A stretch of DNA of 64,000 nt from Adlercreutzia sp. ZJ176 (lineage in GTDB: Bacteria > Actinomycetota > Coriobacteriia > Coriobacteriales > Eggerthellaceae), in the NCBI RefSeq assembly GCF_011038975.1, contig NZ_JAAKEC010000003.1, forward strand, positions 62,001 through 126,000, in the 5' to 3' direction. Shown piece by piece: positions 7,188 to 17,339 of this stretch. The notes beneath the pieces were generated by a model. It saw nothing but the letters and a program-made list of their open reading frames with translations, had not been told where the DNA came from and made no database searches. Within the stretch, counting starts at the first letter, position 1. Every line of letters begins with the position of its first letter. The position numbers and the translations under genes are program-made.

Positions 7188-8918
7188 CTACGACTCAATT
7201 GCCCCAAGCGCTTTGCAGAGACGCTTCACAGGATTATTTCGCGCCAAAACGCCCAGTCGCTCCAATACATCTATGCAACCGTCATCACCCATGCTCGCCG
7301 CTATGCGCAGCTCATGTTTCGCGCGAGAGGAAGCCGTGTAGAAAGCGAGACCAGGCTCAGTTCCGTACTCTGTCTCCGGAGGAAGCCACAGACGCTCGTC
7401 GACATCAATGAGGATGACAGCCTGAGCTTCCATTCCTTTGAATTGTCTATGTGTGTATACCTTCACGCCAGTGTTTTTCCAGCGAAACGTCTTGCTCTTC
7501 CTGCTGAAGCAGCGATCAAAGCGAGACTTATCAATGGTCGAGCATGTCAAGACAACGATGTCTTCCAGTCCAGACCGTACCAACGCGTCTATCTGCTCAT
7601 CCACGAAAGACTCGAGGTTAGACACGTCAGTTGATACACGCATAAGAGGCGGTCTGCCCGTCTTCGTTCGACGCTCCTCACTCGGAACGAATTCCTCTCT
7701 GAGAGATCGCAACGAGCATCTGGCAATACTTTCAGTGTTGCGGCAGTTCACATAGAGGGTAAGCTTGCAGTCGGCTTCATTGATAAATTCCGGCATGTTC
7801 GTACCTTGGACGAACTGCCGCCTGTCGTAGAACATATAGAGCGTGGCGTCCTTACTTCTCACCACGTCGAGCAAGTAGCTTAAAAACCCCGCCTCTTCGA
7901 TGTCTTTGAGCCCAAAGTCTTGTCCTTCGTCTATGACAACGTGGTCGTAGACGAATCGCTCGGGATGATCGCTCAACATCTCGCTGAGGACATAGTAGTC
8001 CGGCACGGGCGTATCACAGAAACGACAGGCGAAGCTGGCGATAGTCCGCACCTCGATGCGCGGCACCTTTGCGCATCGGCGTTTAATGTCCTCCGCAATA
8101 AGCGCATTGAAGCACAGAAACAAGACCTTACCGCTCCGCGCTGCTTGCTTTGCGCGCTCTATGGCGATTAGCGTCTTGCCTGTACCGGCAGCACCGGCGA
8201 TTACCGCAATCTTCTGGTCCTGCAGAAATCCGAGCACACGCGCCTGCGAATCGAGCAGGCGCGCAAAGACGAACTCGCTGTAACCGTAATCCATCATGCC
8301 CGTTGGGACGATGTTGAAGGTTGGACAAAGAACCTTATCGAGAATCAACCCGACCTCTTCGTCAGACAGACGCGTGACGATGTCACCCTCGTCCCTGACC
8401 CTGAGGGAGAAAACCCTGTTGATAGGACGCTGCGGATCACCCAGATCAGACCGACTGAAAGTCAACCCTCTGCATGAGTTCATATCATAGCGAAGATCAT
8501 CAAGATCACATGACGACAGACTCGGAAACCACACGGCGTGAACGAACTTACATCGCTTCTTCAGATGACTCAAGCCCATCTCATCGAAGCGGTCAGATAG
8601 CATCCACTTGTTCTGCTCAGCCTGATAATATGGGCCCCGGTGCTTCATGGGCCTGCCGTCGGCGTACACCCACTCACCGCCATCGCATCTGACCCGACCT
8701 GCCTTCACCTCAATGACAAGAATCCCGAGCTTTCTGTGAAACACGACGAAGTCAGCCTCCGACTCCTCCACCTTGTTGTTTTTCACCCGCGACTGCTTAA
8801 GCGAGTGGATGACGAGATACTCGTCATCAAGACCCCTCGCGAGAGCCTCGTAGATCTCGCCCTCCCTGCTTCTCTCATCGAATTCACCGGGACCGAAGCT
8901 CGGTATCATGCGCGCCAT
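7188..8918 (-). CDS. NERD-nuclease / superfamily 1 helicase fusion
   Basis: The protein has 576 residues. The N-terminal 120 residues form a NERD-type nuclease (PD-(D/E)XK fold: ESEADFVVF, then GILVIEVKAG with the E-x-K pair). A UvrD-like helicase follows: Walker A GAAGTGKT near residue 241, VVIDEGQDFG near 331, and a C-terminal motif around TASSRAKHELRIA. It is the last gene of the four-gene minus-strand operon and starts 12 bases after the helicase gene stop. Start at ATG 8918, with GAGAAGGGC upstream; Met4 is an alternative. Such fusions recur in phage-defence loci. Role inferred: nucleic acid unwinding and cleavage. Confidence 0.8.
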   Translation of the reverse strand: MARMIPSFGPGEFDERSREGEIYEALARGLDDEYLVIHSLKQSRVKNNKVEESEADFVVFHRKLGILVIEVKAGRVRCDGGEWVYADGRPMKHRGPYYQAEQNKWMLSDRFDEMGLSHLKKRCKFVHAVWFPSLSSCDLDDLRYDMNSCRGLTFSRSDLGDPQRPINRVFSLRVRDEGDIVTRLSDEEVGLILDKVLCPTFNIVPTGMMDYGYSEFVFARLLDSQARVLGFLQDQKIAVIAGAAGTGKTLIAIERAKQAARSGKVLFLCFNALIAEDIKRRCAKVPRIEVRTIASFACRFCDTPVPDYYVLSEMLSDHPERFVYDHVVIDEGQDFGLKDIEEAGFLSYLLDVVRSKDATLYMFYDRRQFVQGTNMPEFINEADCKLTLYVNCRNTESIARCSLRSLREEFVPSEERRTKTGRPPLMRVSTDVSNLESFVDEQIDALVRSGLEDIVVLTCSTIDKSRFDRCFSRKSKTFRWKNTGVKVYTHRQFKGMEAQAVILIDVDERLWLPPETEYGTEPGLAFYTASSRAKHELRIAASMGDDGCIDVLERLGVLARNNPVKRLCKALGAIES

Positions 8919-8930
8919 GGCCAGCCCTTC

Positions 8931-11900
8931 TCACAAGCTCGTGATTATTTCTTCGGCAGTACACTCCCCCGCAATGAACACCTTCCACCCGCAGCCTTGG
9001 CTCCATCCTTCGCCGAGTTCCTCGTCGAAACTGCGCGCGTCGTCCTCACTGAGCACCATCACCGCAGCATCAGCCCACGCGAGAGAAGCAAAAGCGGACT
9101 TCCCAGAGCCATCGCCCACCTCAATGTCAACACCTGGCACCTCAGTCTCCCTATCACCGATCTCGCCGAGCTTCATTGCAAGCGAAGCCCACTTGTCACT
9201 CGAAGCCGGACGAATAGACCTCTCACAAGCCTCGCGGAAACTGCAGGACCCCCAGTCTGCTCCGCCCTCAATTACGCGAAGCGGCTCCCGCGCTTCCGCA
9301 GGAGTGCTGATCTCAACGCACGCACACCCCCGTTCAACGGCAGGAAGGATGCCCTCGATGAGCTCTTTAGCATATCGGCGGCGCAACGAGGCATGATGCG
9401 CTTGGTTGTAGTAGCTGCGCAGACAGTTATAGCACGACGTATCCTCGTCACAGCAGCTTTGCGACACTTTCCGCAAAGCTGCCTGGAGCGAGGAGATAAC
9501 AGCTTCCTTGTCCGTTAGCCTCTTCACCAGACCAGCGCCGCCGGGAACGTCATCGTACATAAGAATGTCGTAACTATCGGTCTTCAAGCTCATCTCAAGA
9601 AGCGCGCTCACATTGGTCCGCTCAATCTCAAGCGCCTCACAGACGCCTTCCAGCATCGCGTACATGAACGACAGCGCCTTGGGCTTCGCCCTCTCGACCG
9701 ACAAGGACAGCGCCGGTATGCGGATGCGCGCAACGTCAGTTTGGAACCGATGGCCAAGATAGGCGCGATCCAGCGAAGCGTTCTTGCAGTCGAAGCCGCG
9801 ACAGTCCTTGTGTTTTTCTTCCTTCTTGGGAACCCCGGAGAACGGATCGGCCACTTCCCCGTACCCGCATTCCTTGCAGAGGAAAAAGGATGAGCGGTTC
9901 ATCACAAGCAACACGTCATTTGAGGATGTCTCAACTGACAGCACCCCCTCGATAGCAAGAGTTAAGCCTTCCTCGTCGCTCCTCTTGATGTAGGTCACTT
10001 CACCCGCATAGGATCGCTTTGGCTTGAGAAGAGCATCTTTTTTCGTCTCGCTGGCTTTAAACCCAAACACCGGCTCATAGAAGTAGTTTTTCTTGCCCTT
10101 CTTCATCTCGGTACCACAATGCTGACACGTGTTCAAGGACCCAGCAGTCGGAGAAATGCTCACCTTCTCGCATTTTGGACACGTGCAGTAATACTGGCGC
10201 GGCAGCTTTGCTATCCCCCCTCTTGGCAAGGAGACATATTGCGACACATATTTCTTCTTGTCGACAACGATCTCCGAGCCAGGAGCATATTCAGATATGG
10301 CTATCTTCAGATCGCGACTAAGCTTGTCATCCTGACCCCTAGCTGGTCTGCCCTTATCGTAAACGACAAGGCCGACCACGTCGATGGGGAAACCGTACTT
10401 CGGAATAACACAGTATTCCGAAAGCGCGTTGATGACCTTCCGATCATGAAGAGAATCAATCTGCGACTTGAAACACGCCGCCAAGTTATAGTCCTTCTCG
10501 CGCGCCGCACGCTTCTGGGCAGCATCATATTCCTTGTCAAGCTGGAGGATTGAGGCCTCAAAATGTTGGAGCTTCTCGTCGTTGCCCTTCACCTCATCAA
10601 ACCACCTCAAATTGTGAAACGAAGCATACTCCCGCTCTGGAATTACTCTCTTGTCCAAATAGTCGACAAGCGCCGGAGGCTTCTCGCTAAGGTAGTGCTT
10701 AAACGCGTCAATGCCCCCGTCAAAGACCAAGCTGTGCACCGACTCGAAATAACCCGGATTCTCGCGAAAGAAGAACCCCAGGCACGCCGCCATCAAGTGG
10801 CGTACGATGATCTTCCGATTGAGAACATCGAAATAGGGTGGCTTTATGGCGCCTGATATCATCTTCTCTGGTGCAGCGAAGTAGGTATAGTCATGGGACA
10901 CTGCGCCGCAGTACGTCAGAACAAACGCTGAGCTGTCAGCCCTTCTCCCGGCACGTCCAGCGCGCTGAACATAGTTCGCGGGTGTCGGCGGAACATTGCG
11001 CAGAAACACTGTCTCCAAGCTGCCAATGTCAATGCCCATCTCAAAAGTCGTTGAGCAGCTGAGTACGTTGATGCGCTTGCTCTTGAAGTCGTTCTGGTAC
11101 CGCTTCGCCGTTTCCTTGTCGATCTGCGCGGTATGCTCCTGCACCACGAGCCGCTCAATGCGCTTCGTCTTGTACTGATTCCGGTAGTAGCTCTCCGCAA
11201 GCTCAACATCGGGATCAATGAGCTTCAAAGTGCCGTCGCACTTGTTCGCAACGCACACATCATGCAGGTTATGCGGGGTAATGCGCCCACATTTCGAACA
11301 CCGGTAGTAACTCATATTGCGATAGTTCTTCAAGACGTATTGTTTGGCCGCAATGCGGTAGCCATCGCTTTTTGCATCGCGAGTAAAGAGCCCACTTTCT
11401 ACCCCAAGATTAAATAGCATCTCAAGAATATTGCACGCCTCATCGGAGTTGCATCCGAATACCCGCTCAACATACCAAACGAGCAGGTTTTCCTTACCCT
11501 TGACGGGAAGGAAACTACGCACGCCCTTCACGGCCTTCGATCCTTTGAGCCTGACGGCGCTGAGTGCATCGCGATATGGCAGATGCTCCGCTCGCTCTTC
11601 AAATGAGAGGCCCGCCATGCTCGTATCGACGGAGAACGTTCTATAAACCGCTTGAAGAATCCTCGCCAAATCTTCTTTGGTGGTGAAGCCATACTGGCCA
11701 AAGACCTCTGAAACCGACTCGTCATCCACCTCATCGAGGATGGGAGACAGGTTGACCTCAAAGTGATACAAGCCGTTTCCCTCGCAGCTGTTCTGTCCGT
11801 CGATCTTCAGCAACTCAGACAGAATGGCTATCCACGCGTTTTTGAAAGGAGTGAGGCCGTTGTCGAAGAGGTTGTCGTTCTCTATGAGCGACTGAAGTGT

Positions 11901-14000
11901 CGCCTCAAGCTCCTCAACAGGCATCTCGCGATAGCCATTGTCTTCCAAGACTCGCCAGATAAGTCTCTTTCTTAGGATGCGAGAGTTATTCGCGTCGAAG
12001 TACATCGCGAAGTAGCTTGCCTGTGATCTACTGTCAGAGAACGCGAGAAACTGCTTCACCGCCTGGTTGTTATCCTCGGCTTTGTCTCTCTCGCTCTTTT
12101 TCAAGCTGAGCAAGAGCCTTCGCTTCTTCTTCGTAGACTCCGAGTGGTCCATCGATTCTAAGAGCATCTGAGCGAGAATGGCAGTTGACTCATCTTTGCC
12201 GAGGCTGAGATTCTTGACAACGCCCGCATTACGCGACCGACCACAGCACGGGCACATGCCAATGTTGTTGTGCCTCGTGGCACTCGCATCGTCTTTGCTT
12301 TGCCGGACACGATACGCGACGACCTCATCAGCTTCTGCGCATGTACACCACAATGCCGTAAGGCTATCGGCAGGACGAATTGCTCCACATCTTGAGCAAA
12401 TGACGTGCTTCTCAAGAGACTCGACGTCCACCTCCTGCTCCTCGACAGTCTTTTCTAGCAAGAAATAGTCGACCTTCATATTAGAGTTGTCGCCATAGTT
12501 CTCATAAATATCCACCTCATCGTTTTGAAGCAAATAGACAATCCCGCTGCCGTCTATCTGACACATCCTCCCGATGAGGTACGGCGCGCTGCAATAACGG
12601 CAGTTGCCAACCTCGAACGCCTTGTCTTCTTCAATCTGGTTTGTCTTGATGAGACTAAGCGAGGAGCGTTTGCCTAGGGACACGAAAGCCCCCGCCAAGG
12701 GCCTCGCGAAGGAGTGATACTTCAAGCTAAACAATTCGATCCCATTGCGCTGGGCGATGTTAATCAAGTCGATCAGAGCCGTTATCTGAGCCTCATTCAA
12801 GCTCGGCAGGCATTCGACGACCTCCTGTATGTTCCTGCTTCCCAGCCGCAAAGCATCGTAGACCCGGTAGACGCTCTCATCGCTCGACAGTAGATCATAC
12901 AGGATTCCCCTGAGGTCACGCTCTCCAACGGTGACGCCGAGCCGCAAACCAACATCGCGTATCGCCTCGCGATCGCGGCGCATTGAGATGTAATCATCAC
13001 CTGTGAGGACAAGGGGTGACTGGGGTGTCTTGAAGGGAACCCTCTCGGCAAAGATGATGTCATCTTCACTGAACCGAGAGGATGTGAGCTTGTCCGCGAA
13101 GCTCACGATGCCTTCTTCGCTCGTTCCTTTCTCGCCCAGTGTCGCGCTGCTGAGGATGAATCGTGGCTTCTTCTCGGCCATGGCCGTGAGACGACGCATG
13201 AGATAGGAGATTTCAATGCCAAGCGTGCCGTTATAGGAGTGAGCTTCGTCCAGAACAACGAACTTCCAGTTTGCTAAGCGCTCAGGAGAAAATATCGCAT
13301 AGTCGTTTGGCCTGATTAAGAGATATTCAAGCATCGAGAAGTTCGTGAACAAAAGATGAGGGGGATTGTTTCTTATCTCCTCGCGAGAGAGGATCTCGTT
13401 GGACGGCACCTCCGCGCCCATCCCCCTCTTGTATCTCTCACGATGGCTCTTGCTCGGCTTCTCCGGCGTGTCTCCCGTAAAGAAGCCAAAGGTGATTTGC
13501 GGAAAGGCTCGCACAATCTCGCGCACACGAGAAACCTGGTCGTTTACCAGGGCATTCATAGGATACAGGAACAAAGCACGAATACCCGTCTCCGTGTTTC
13601 CGCCCTCGATTTCACGCATCAGCTCATTGAGGATCGGATAGAGAAACGATTCTGTTTTGCCTGATCCCGTACCTGTCGTGATGATGGCATTTCGACCAGA
13701 GCATATACGGCGAACGCTTTTCTCTTGATGCGCGTAGAGAGGTCGGTCGAGATCCACTCCTTCGAGCGAGAGAAAAAGATCCGACACAATCCCCTCTTCG
13801 ATGAGTCCGCGCAGCGTCTTTCCCCTCTCAAAGGGCAAACCCAAGTCAAGAAACGGGCCCTTAAACAGATCTTCGCTTTCCAGCTGATCCTCAAAGAGCC
13901 TTTGGAGGCGCTCACTACCAAACTTGAATGAGGAGCGGATGTACTCCTTATAATGCTCGTTGATGTAGCGAGAGCGATCAATGGGGCTTCTCTTCTCCAT
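8931..14000 (-). CDS. Large DEAH helicase with DUF1998-type C-terminus (DruE/MrfA-like)
   Basis: The protein has 1689 residues. Superfamily 2 helicase motifs are Walker A TGTGSGKT (about 109-116), DEAH (251-254), SAT (285-287) and QRAGRAGRR (near 1012). Many zinc-binding Cys pairs lie between and after the helicase lobes (CRYCSAPY, CSRCGAIRP, CPCCGRS, CSKCGRIT, CPKCEK with CQHCG, CKECGYG). The C-terminal third carries DVPGGAGL and CYNCLRSYYNQAHH, the DUF1998 signature seen in MrfA and in DruE of Druantia. The size fits DruE. The start at ATG 14000 has AGGAG 7 nt upstream, 10 bases after the preceding gene. DISARM or Dpd helicases are alternatives. Codon use is AT-richer than in flanking genes. 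Confidence 0.8.
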   Translation of the reverse strand: MEKRSPIDRSRYINEHYKEYIRSSFKFGSERLQRLFEDQLESEDLFKGPFLDLGLPFERGKTLRGLIEEGIVSDLFLSLEGVDLDRPLYAHQEKSVRRICSGRNAIITTGTGSGKTESFLYPILNELMREIEGGNTETGIRALFLYPMNALVNDQVSRVREIVRAFPQITFGFFTGDTPEKPSKSHRERYKRGMGAEVPSNEILSREEIRNNPPHLLFTNFSMLEYLLIRPNDYAIFSPERLANWKFVVLDEAHSYNGTLGIEISYLMRRLTAMAEKKPRFILSSATLGEKGTSEEGIVSFADKLTSSRFSEDDIIFAERVPFKTPQSPLVLTGDDYISMRRDREAIRDVGLRLGVTVGERDLRGILYDLLSSDESVYRVYDALRLGSRNIQEVVECLPSLNEAQITALIDLINIAQRNGIELFSLKYHSFARPLAGAFVSLGKRSSLSLIKTNQIEEDKAFEVGNCRYCSAPYLIGRMCQIDGSGIVYLLQNDEVDIYENYGDNSNMKVDYFLLEKTVEEQEVDVESLEKHVICSRCGAIRPADSLTALWCTCAEADEVVAYRVRQSKDDASATRHNNIGMCPCCGRSRNAGVVKNLSLGKDESTAILAQMLLESMDHSESTKKKRRLLLSLKKSERDKAEDNNQAVKQFLAFSDSRSQASYFAMYFDANNSRILRKRLIWRVLEDNGYREMPVEELEATLQSLIENDNLFDNGLTPFKNAWIAILSELLKIDGQNSCEGNGLYHFEVNLSPILDEVDDESVSEVFGQYGFTTKEDLARILQAVYRTFSVDTSMAGLSFEERAEHLPYRDALSAVRLKGSKAVKGVRSFLPVKGKENLLVWYVERVFGCNSDEACNILEMLFNLGVESGLFTRDAKSDGYRIAAKQYVLKNYRNMSYYRCSKCGRITPHNLHDVCVANKCDGTLKLIDPDVELAESYYRNQYKTKRIERLVVQEHTAQIDKETAKRYQNDFKSKRINVLSCSTTFEMGIDIGSLETVFLRNVPPTPANYVQRAGRAGRRADSSAFVLTYCGAVSHDYTYFAAPEKMISGAIKPPYFDVLNRKIIVRHLMAACLGFFFRENPGYFESVHSLVFDGGIDAFKHYLSEKPPALVDYLDKRVIPEREYASFHNLRWFDEVKGNDEKLQHFEASILQLDKEYDAAQKRAAREKDYNLAACFKSQIDSLHDRKVINALSEYCVIPKYGFPIDVVGLVVYDKGRPARGQDDKLSRDLKIAISEYAPGSEIVVDKKKYVSQYVSLPRGGIAKLPRQYYCTCPKCEKVSISPTAGSLNTCQHCGTEMKKGKKNYFYEPVFGFKASETKKDALLKPKRSYAGEVTYIKRSDEEGLTLAIEGVLSVETSSNDVLLVMNRSSFFLCKECGYGEVADPFSGVPKKEEKHKDCRGFDCKNASLDRAYLGHRFQTDVARIRIPALSLSVERAKPKALSFMYAMLEGVCEALEIERTNVSALLEMSLKTDSYDILMYDDVPGGAGLVKRLTDKEAVISSLQAALRKVSQSCCDEDTSCYNCLRSYYNQAHHASLRRRYAKELIEGILPAVERGCACVEISTPAEAREPLRVIEGGADWGSCSFREACERSIRPASSDKWASLAMKLGEIGDRETEVPGVDIEVGDGSGKSAFASLAWADAAVMVLSEDDARSFDEELGEGWSQGCGWKVFIAGECTAEEIITSL

Positions 14001-14010
14001 GGCATATCTC

Positions 14011-15429
14011 CTAATGCTCGGCAGACGTAAAATAGGTAACGACAAACGCGCTCGGGTTCGTTAGCGAATCAAGAACGCCAGTTTCGTCTTTGTCGAGGAG
14101 CAGCCCGTCTCCATCCTTCGTGATAAAGAGCTTCGGGAGCCCATCAGACGCGCAGCCGCAGATCTCAATGTCCACGAGTCCGATGTTTAGCGGATTCTTC
14201 ATCCTTCCCTTTTGACGATAGATGTATCCTACGAATTTGTCGTTGTCGATCTGTCTTTCAAACATGACATAATCATGCTCAAGCAGCGTGCTCCGGGGAA
14301 CGAAATGGTCTCGCCGGTACTGCATGAAATGAGCTGTCTTCAGTCTGAATGCACGACCAGGAAGACCCTCCCAAGAAAAAAATATTCGGGTTACCTCGCA
14401 CATGGTTCTTTCCCTGCCGAGCATCAGCCCACGAGCCCGCTCGACAAATGAGAACGTATACCTCTCGAAAGGCATTACTCCAAGTATGTTGAGCTCCCCT
14501 TCGCTGTCGAGCCGATCGCTCCGATAGAACTCACGGCCCTCACTATCCTTGGCAACGAGAGCAACGTCGCCCTGACCCATATAGCGCCATCCGATACACA
14601 GCTTTCGATTGACGGCATCGAACGCAAAACCGACATCATCTGGCTTCATGCAGCTCTTGTTGCGAACGACGATCCGCCCAACCTGTCGGGAGCCTTTGAC
14701 GGGACGCAACACGACGAAGTCGTTACCGGTCTTATAGGAAAGCAAGCTGCCGATTTCAATCGCCTGATGAAACGAATGAGCTGATCGGCAGCTCAGCTGA
14801 TCGACTAGCCGTCCGCGACCGTCGACAACGTTGATGCCGTCATAGTTCGCATTGTATAATTCCAGCTTTCCCCGGTTAGCAACGTCACCGATCCAAATCT
14901 CCTTGGAGAAGCAGCGCCACGAGCGCTCGTCTATCCGATAGAGATCAAGATCGAGGGCGATCTTGTATGTATACCTTCTTCCACGACTCATAAAGTCGAC
15001 ACGCATCTCGCTGAACCCCTCCAAAGCAATTTCTGCACGAGAGGGAGCGCTGAACAAGGAACTCTTCATTACAACCGACACGAGCCCCTCGTCTTCCATG
15101 CTACCGCTTTGTTTTATACTCAATTCAGGGTCATATACAAACATCTCGGGCAGAAGCTTCTTTTTTGACGAGTCCGATAACTCGAACACGCACAAGTCAT
15201 GCACGCCGGGACTGAGATGTCCCATATCGATAATGTACTTCCTAAATCCTCGGCGCTTTACTACGGTATATTCAAAGTCGTCTAGGCGAAGCGACTTCCC
15301 CGAAATGTTGATCTCGAAGTTCTCGACAGCATCGTCTGACTCGAACACATAAAGGCTCACATCCGTGTAAACCGGTATATTGGCCCCTCCGGACGCCTCA
15401 ACCACACAGGAATCCGCAAGAACGCCCAT
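14011..15429 (-). CDS. Uncharacterised beta-rich protein of the defence operon
   Basis: The protein has 472 residues and is not recognised. The sequence alternates short hydrophobic strands with turns (NIPVYTDVSLYVFESDD, YKIALDLDLYRIDERSWRCFSK, GKLELYNANYDGINVV) and has few predicted long helices, so a multi-domain beta-sandwich or Ig-like protein is likely. It has no signal peptide, no membrane segment and no visible catalytic motif. It lies 14 bases after the TerB-like gene and 10 bases before the large helicase gene, on the same strand, so it is almost certainly co-transcribed. A target-recognition or scaffold role beside the helicase is inference from position only. Confidence 0.7.
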   Translation of the reverse strand: MGVLADSCVVEASGGANIPVYTDVSLYVFESDDAVENFEINISGKSLRLDDFEYTVVKRRGFRKYIIDMGHLSPGVHDLCVFELSDSSKKKLLPEMFVYDPELSIKQSGSMEDEGLVSVVMKSSLFSAPSRAEIALEGFSEMRVDFMSRGRRYTYKIALDLDLYRIDERSWRCFSKEIWIGDVANRGKLELYNANYDGINVVDGRGRLVDQLSCRSAHSFHQAIEIGSLLSYKTGNDFVVLRPVKGSRQVGRIVVRNKSCMKPDDVGFAFDAVNRKLCIGWRYMGQGDVALVAKDSEGREFYRSDRLDSEGELNILGVMPFERYTFSFVERARGLMLGRERTMCEVTRIFFSWEGLPGRAFRLKTAHFMQYRRDHFVPRSTLLEHDYVMFERQIDNDKFVGYIYRQKGRMKNPLNIGLVDIEICGCASDGLPKLFITKDGDGLLLDKDETGVLDSLTNPSAFVVTYFTSAEH

Positions 15430-15443
15430 TATCCCCGGCTTTG

Positions 15444-17192
15444 TTACTTTGACGAAGTGAACACTTCATCGCCAACTGTCAGCGCGTCGCCGATCTTCGC
15501 ATCATAAGTCGCCAAAGCGTAGCCATCGCATTGATAATACGGCTGCAGATCCTTCGTCTCGCCGCGATAGCACACGATGACAGTCCCATCATAATCGGTG
15601 TTGTTCTTCACCTCGTTTCCGTCAAGGTCAAAGACGAGCAGGGGTCTCCGAAGCTTGCATGCGCTATCGAACAGAACGTCCGCTTTTGCCGTAATACGAT
15701 AGCGAACGTTTCCCAGCGGATCGTCGAGGGGAAACTCGTCAATGATTAACCGATAGCCGCCGATAATCGATCTGATTTCCATCGGCACAGGTATAATGCG
15801 ATCATCACCCAGAAGAACACACGCCCCAAGATCCCGATAGTCATAGCAATCCCCGACAAGGTGCTCGGGCGGCGCAAGGTGAACTATGTTCTCCTTTAAT
15901 GTGAAACGCGGCTCCCATCGCGAGCTCCCTGCGAAACGCCCCTTAGCACGCGCTCGACGGGCGTTCTTCCCCGATATCGAAGACGCCCACCTCTCGTACC
16001 CATACCGAAAATAGGGATTATGGGGCCGAACATCGAACCCCCTCATATGACCGTCGATTATCCGAGCCACCATCACGCTCAGAGCTACGGCCTCATCAAG
16101 CGTATCCTCGTTGGCGATGACATCCTTGGTGGAGCGAACGAGCCTGTAGGTCCTCTTCGTAACCTCGACCTCTAGGTCATCCCCGCCATCAAGCAACTTC
16201 TCGTGCAGACCCTCGAAGGCGAACCGAAAATCCTCCTTTGGATCAGCAGAGAGCCTGCAGCCCAAATTCAAATCATAGATGTCGAAAACAAAATCAAAAA
16301 AGGCCGGAAGATAGTACTGCGGCACAATTGCGTTGCGCAAGGCAACGTTGATATACCGGCTCTCGCTGTATTCGCCCTGCTGCGTCTGAAAATGACTCAA
16401 GACGTCTCTGATGAGGCTCTCAACCTTGGCATCCGAGTAATTCTGATAAAGACTCGGATAGGCCTTCTCCACTCCTTCATAAAACGCAGAGTCATATTCG
16501 CAGAGACCGATGAGTACGAGAGATATAAAGACTATCTCCTTGTCCTTCACGATACCGGTAAACGACCTCAACGCAGAATTAAGCTGACGTTCGGCCTCAA
16601 GGTGCACCCTCTCGATCGAGCAATCGCCGTTCAGCGCATTGATGAGGTCAAGCCCTATGAGCTCTCCCCGTCGCACTTTTTTCTTGAGATGCTCAACTGC
16701 ATACCGGTATCTCACATACCTCAACCGCTTGGAGAGGACACTGAACAGCCCCCTTGCCTCATCAGGTGTGTAGACGCCGTCTTCCAAAACAGCGCTTACC
16801 TGCTCCTCGACGAAATCATATGCTTCAATGCCTTTGAGATCTCGACCGTCCTCAAGCCATGCGCGAAGCGCGTGCACCTCTTTTTCATTGACCACGCCAT
16901 CACAAAGTAATCCATCTACTATGCCAGCAAGCTTGAGAAGCCGAGGTTCGACATGGGACAAACTTTCGCAACTCGCGCACGCGAAAAACAGCTCTTCTTT
17001 CTCCTGCTCAGTGAGAAACCCATCCTCCAGAACCTCGTCCACAATCCTGACCAGCTCAACCTCACGCGGCTCGATTGCCACGTCACGATTTCTATCCGCC
17101 CACAAACGAAGCCGCGCGATCTCCTTTTCGTTGATCTCTCGATCCAAGTCGATGCCGTTGATTATTCCCTCAAGCTTTTCGACCTCGTACAT
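15444..17192 (-). CDS. TerB-like helical repeat protein, first gene of the defence operon
   Basis: The protein has 582 residues. The N-terminal 170 residues contain repeats of the TerB-like type: DREINEKEIARLRLWAD, DGFLTEQEKEELF, GIVDGLLCDGVVNEKEVHALRAW, EDGVYTPDEARGLF. These acidic helix-loop units recall those found in tellurite-resistance and BRCT-associated proteins. The central part is helical with no motif I know. The C-terminal 180 residues look beta-rich (VRYRITAKADVLFDS, YDGTVIVCYRGE), rather like the next protein. The start at ATG 17192 has a weak GGA upstream. About 147 AT-rich bases separate it from the DUF2779 gene, enough for its own promoter. Function unknown; a membrane- or metal-linked sensor is one possibility. 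Confidence 0.65.
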   Translation of the reverse strand: MYEVEKLEGIINGIDLDREINEKEIARLRLWADRNRDVAIEPREVELVRIVDEVLEDGFLTEQEKEELFFACASCESLSHVEPRLLKLAGIVDGLLCDGVVNEKEVHALRAWLEDGRDLKGIEAYDFVEEQVSAVLEDGVYTPDEARGLFSVLSKRLRYVRYRYAVEHLKKKVRRGELIGLDLINALNGDCSIERVHLEAERQLNSALRSFTGIVKDKEIVFISLVLIGLCEYDSAFYEGVEKAYPSLYQNYSDAKVESLIRDVLSHFQTQQGEYSESRYINVALRNAIVPQYYLPAFFDFVFDIYDLNLGCRLSADPKEDFRFAFEGLHEKLLDGGDDLEVEVTKRTYRLVRSTKDVIANEDTLDEAVALSVMVARIIDGHMRGFDVRPHNPYFRYGYERWASSISGKNARRARAKGRFAGSSRWEPRFTLKENIVHLAPPEHLVGDCYDYRDLGACVLLGDDRIIPVPMEIRSIIGGYRLIIDEFPLDDPLGNVRYRITAKADVLFDSACKLRRPLLVFDLDGNEVKNNTDYDGTVIVCYRGETKDLQPYYQCDGYALATYDAKIGDALTVGDEVFTSSK

Positions 17193-17339
17193 AATCCGAG
17201 TCCTAACCTAGATATGCAGCCAAGCAAACAGCCCTCCCCATTCATAATGAGTATCTATGTATTTTAAATGAACATTTTCACATAGCATTGCGCAACATAT
17301 TTTCGTAGCACGAAAGGATAGCCCCTTGGAGCTTTGTCG

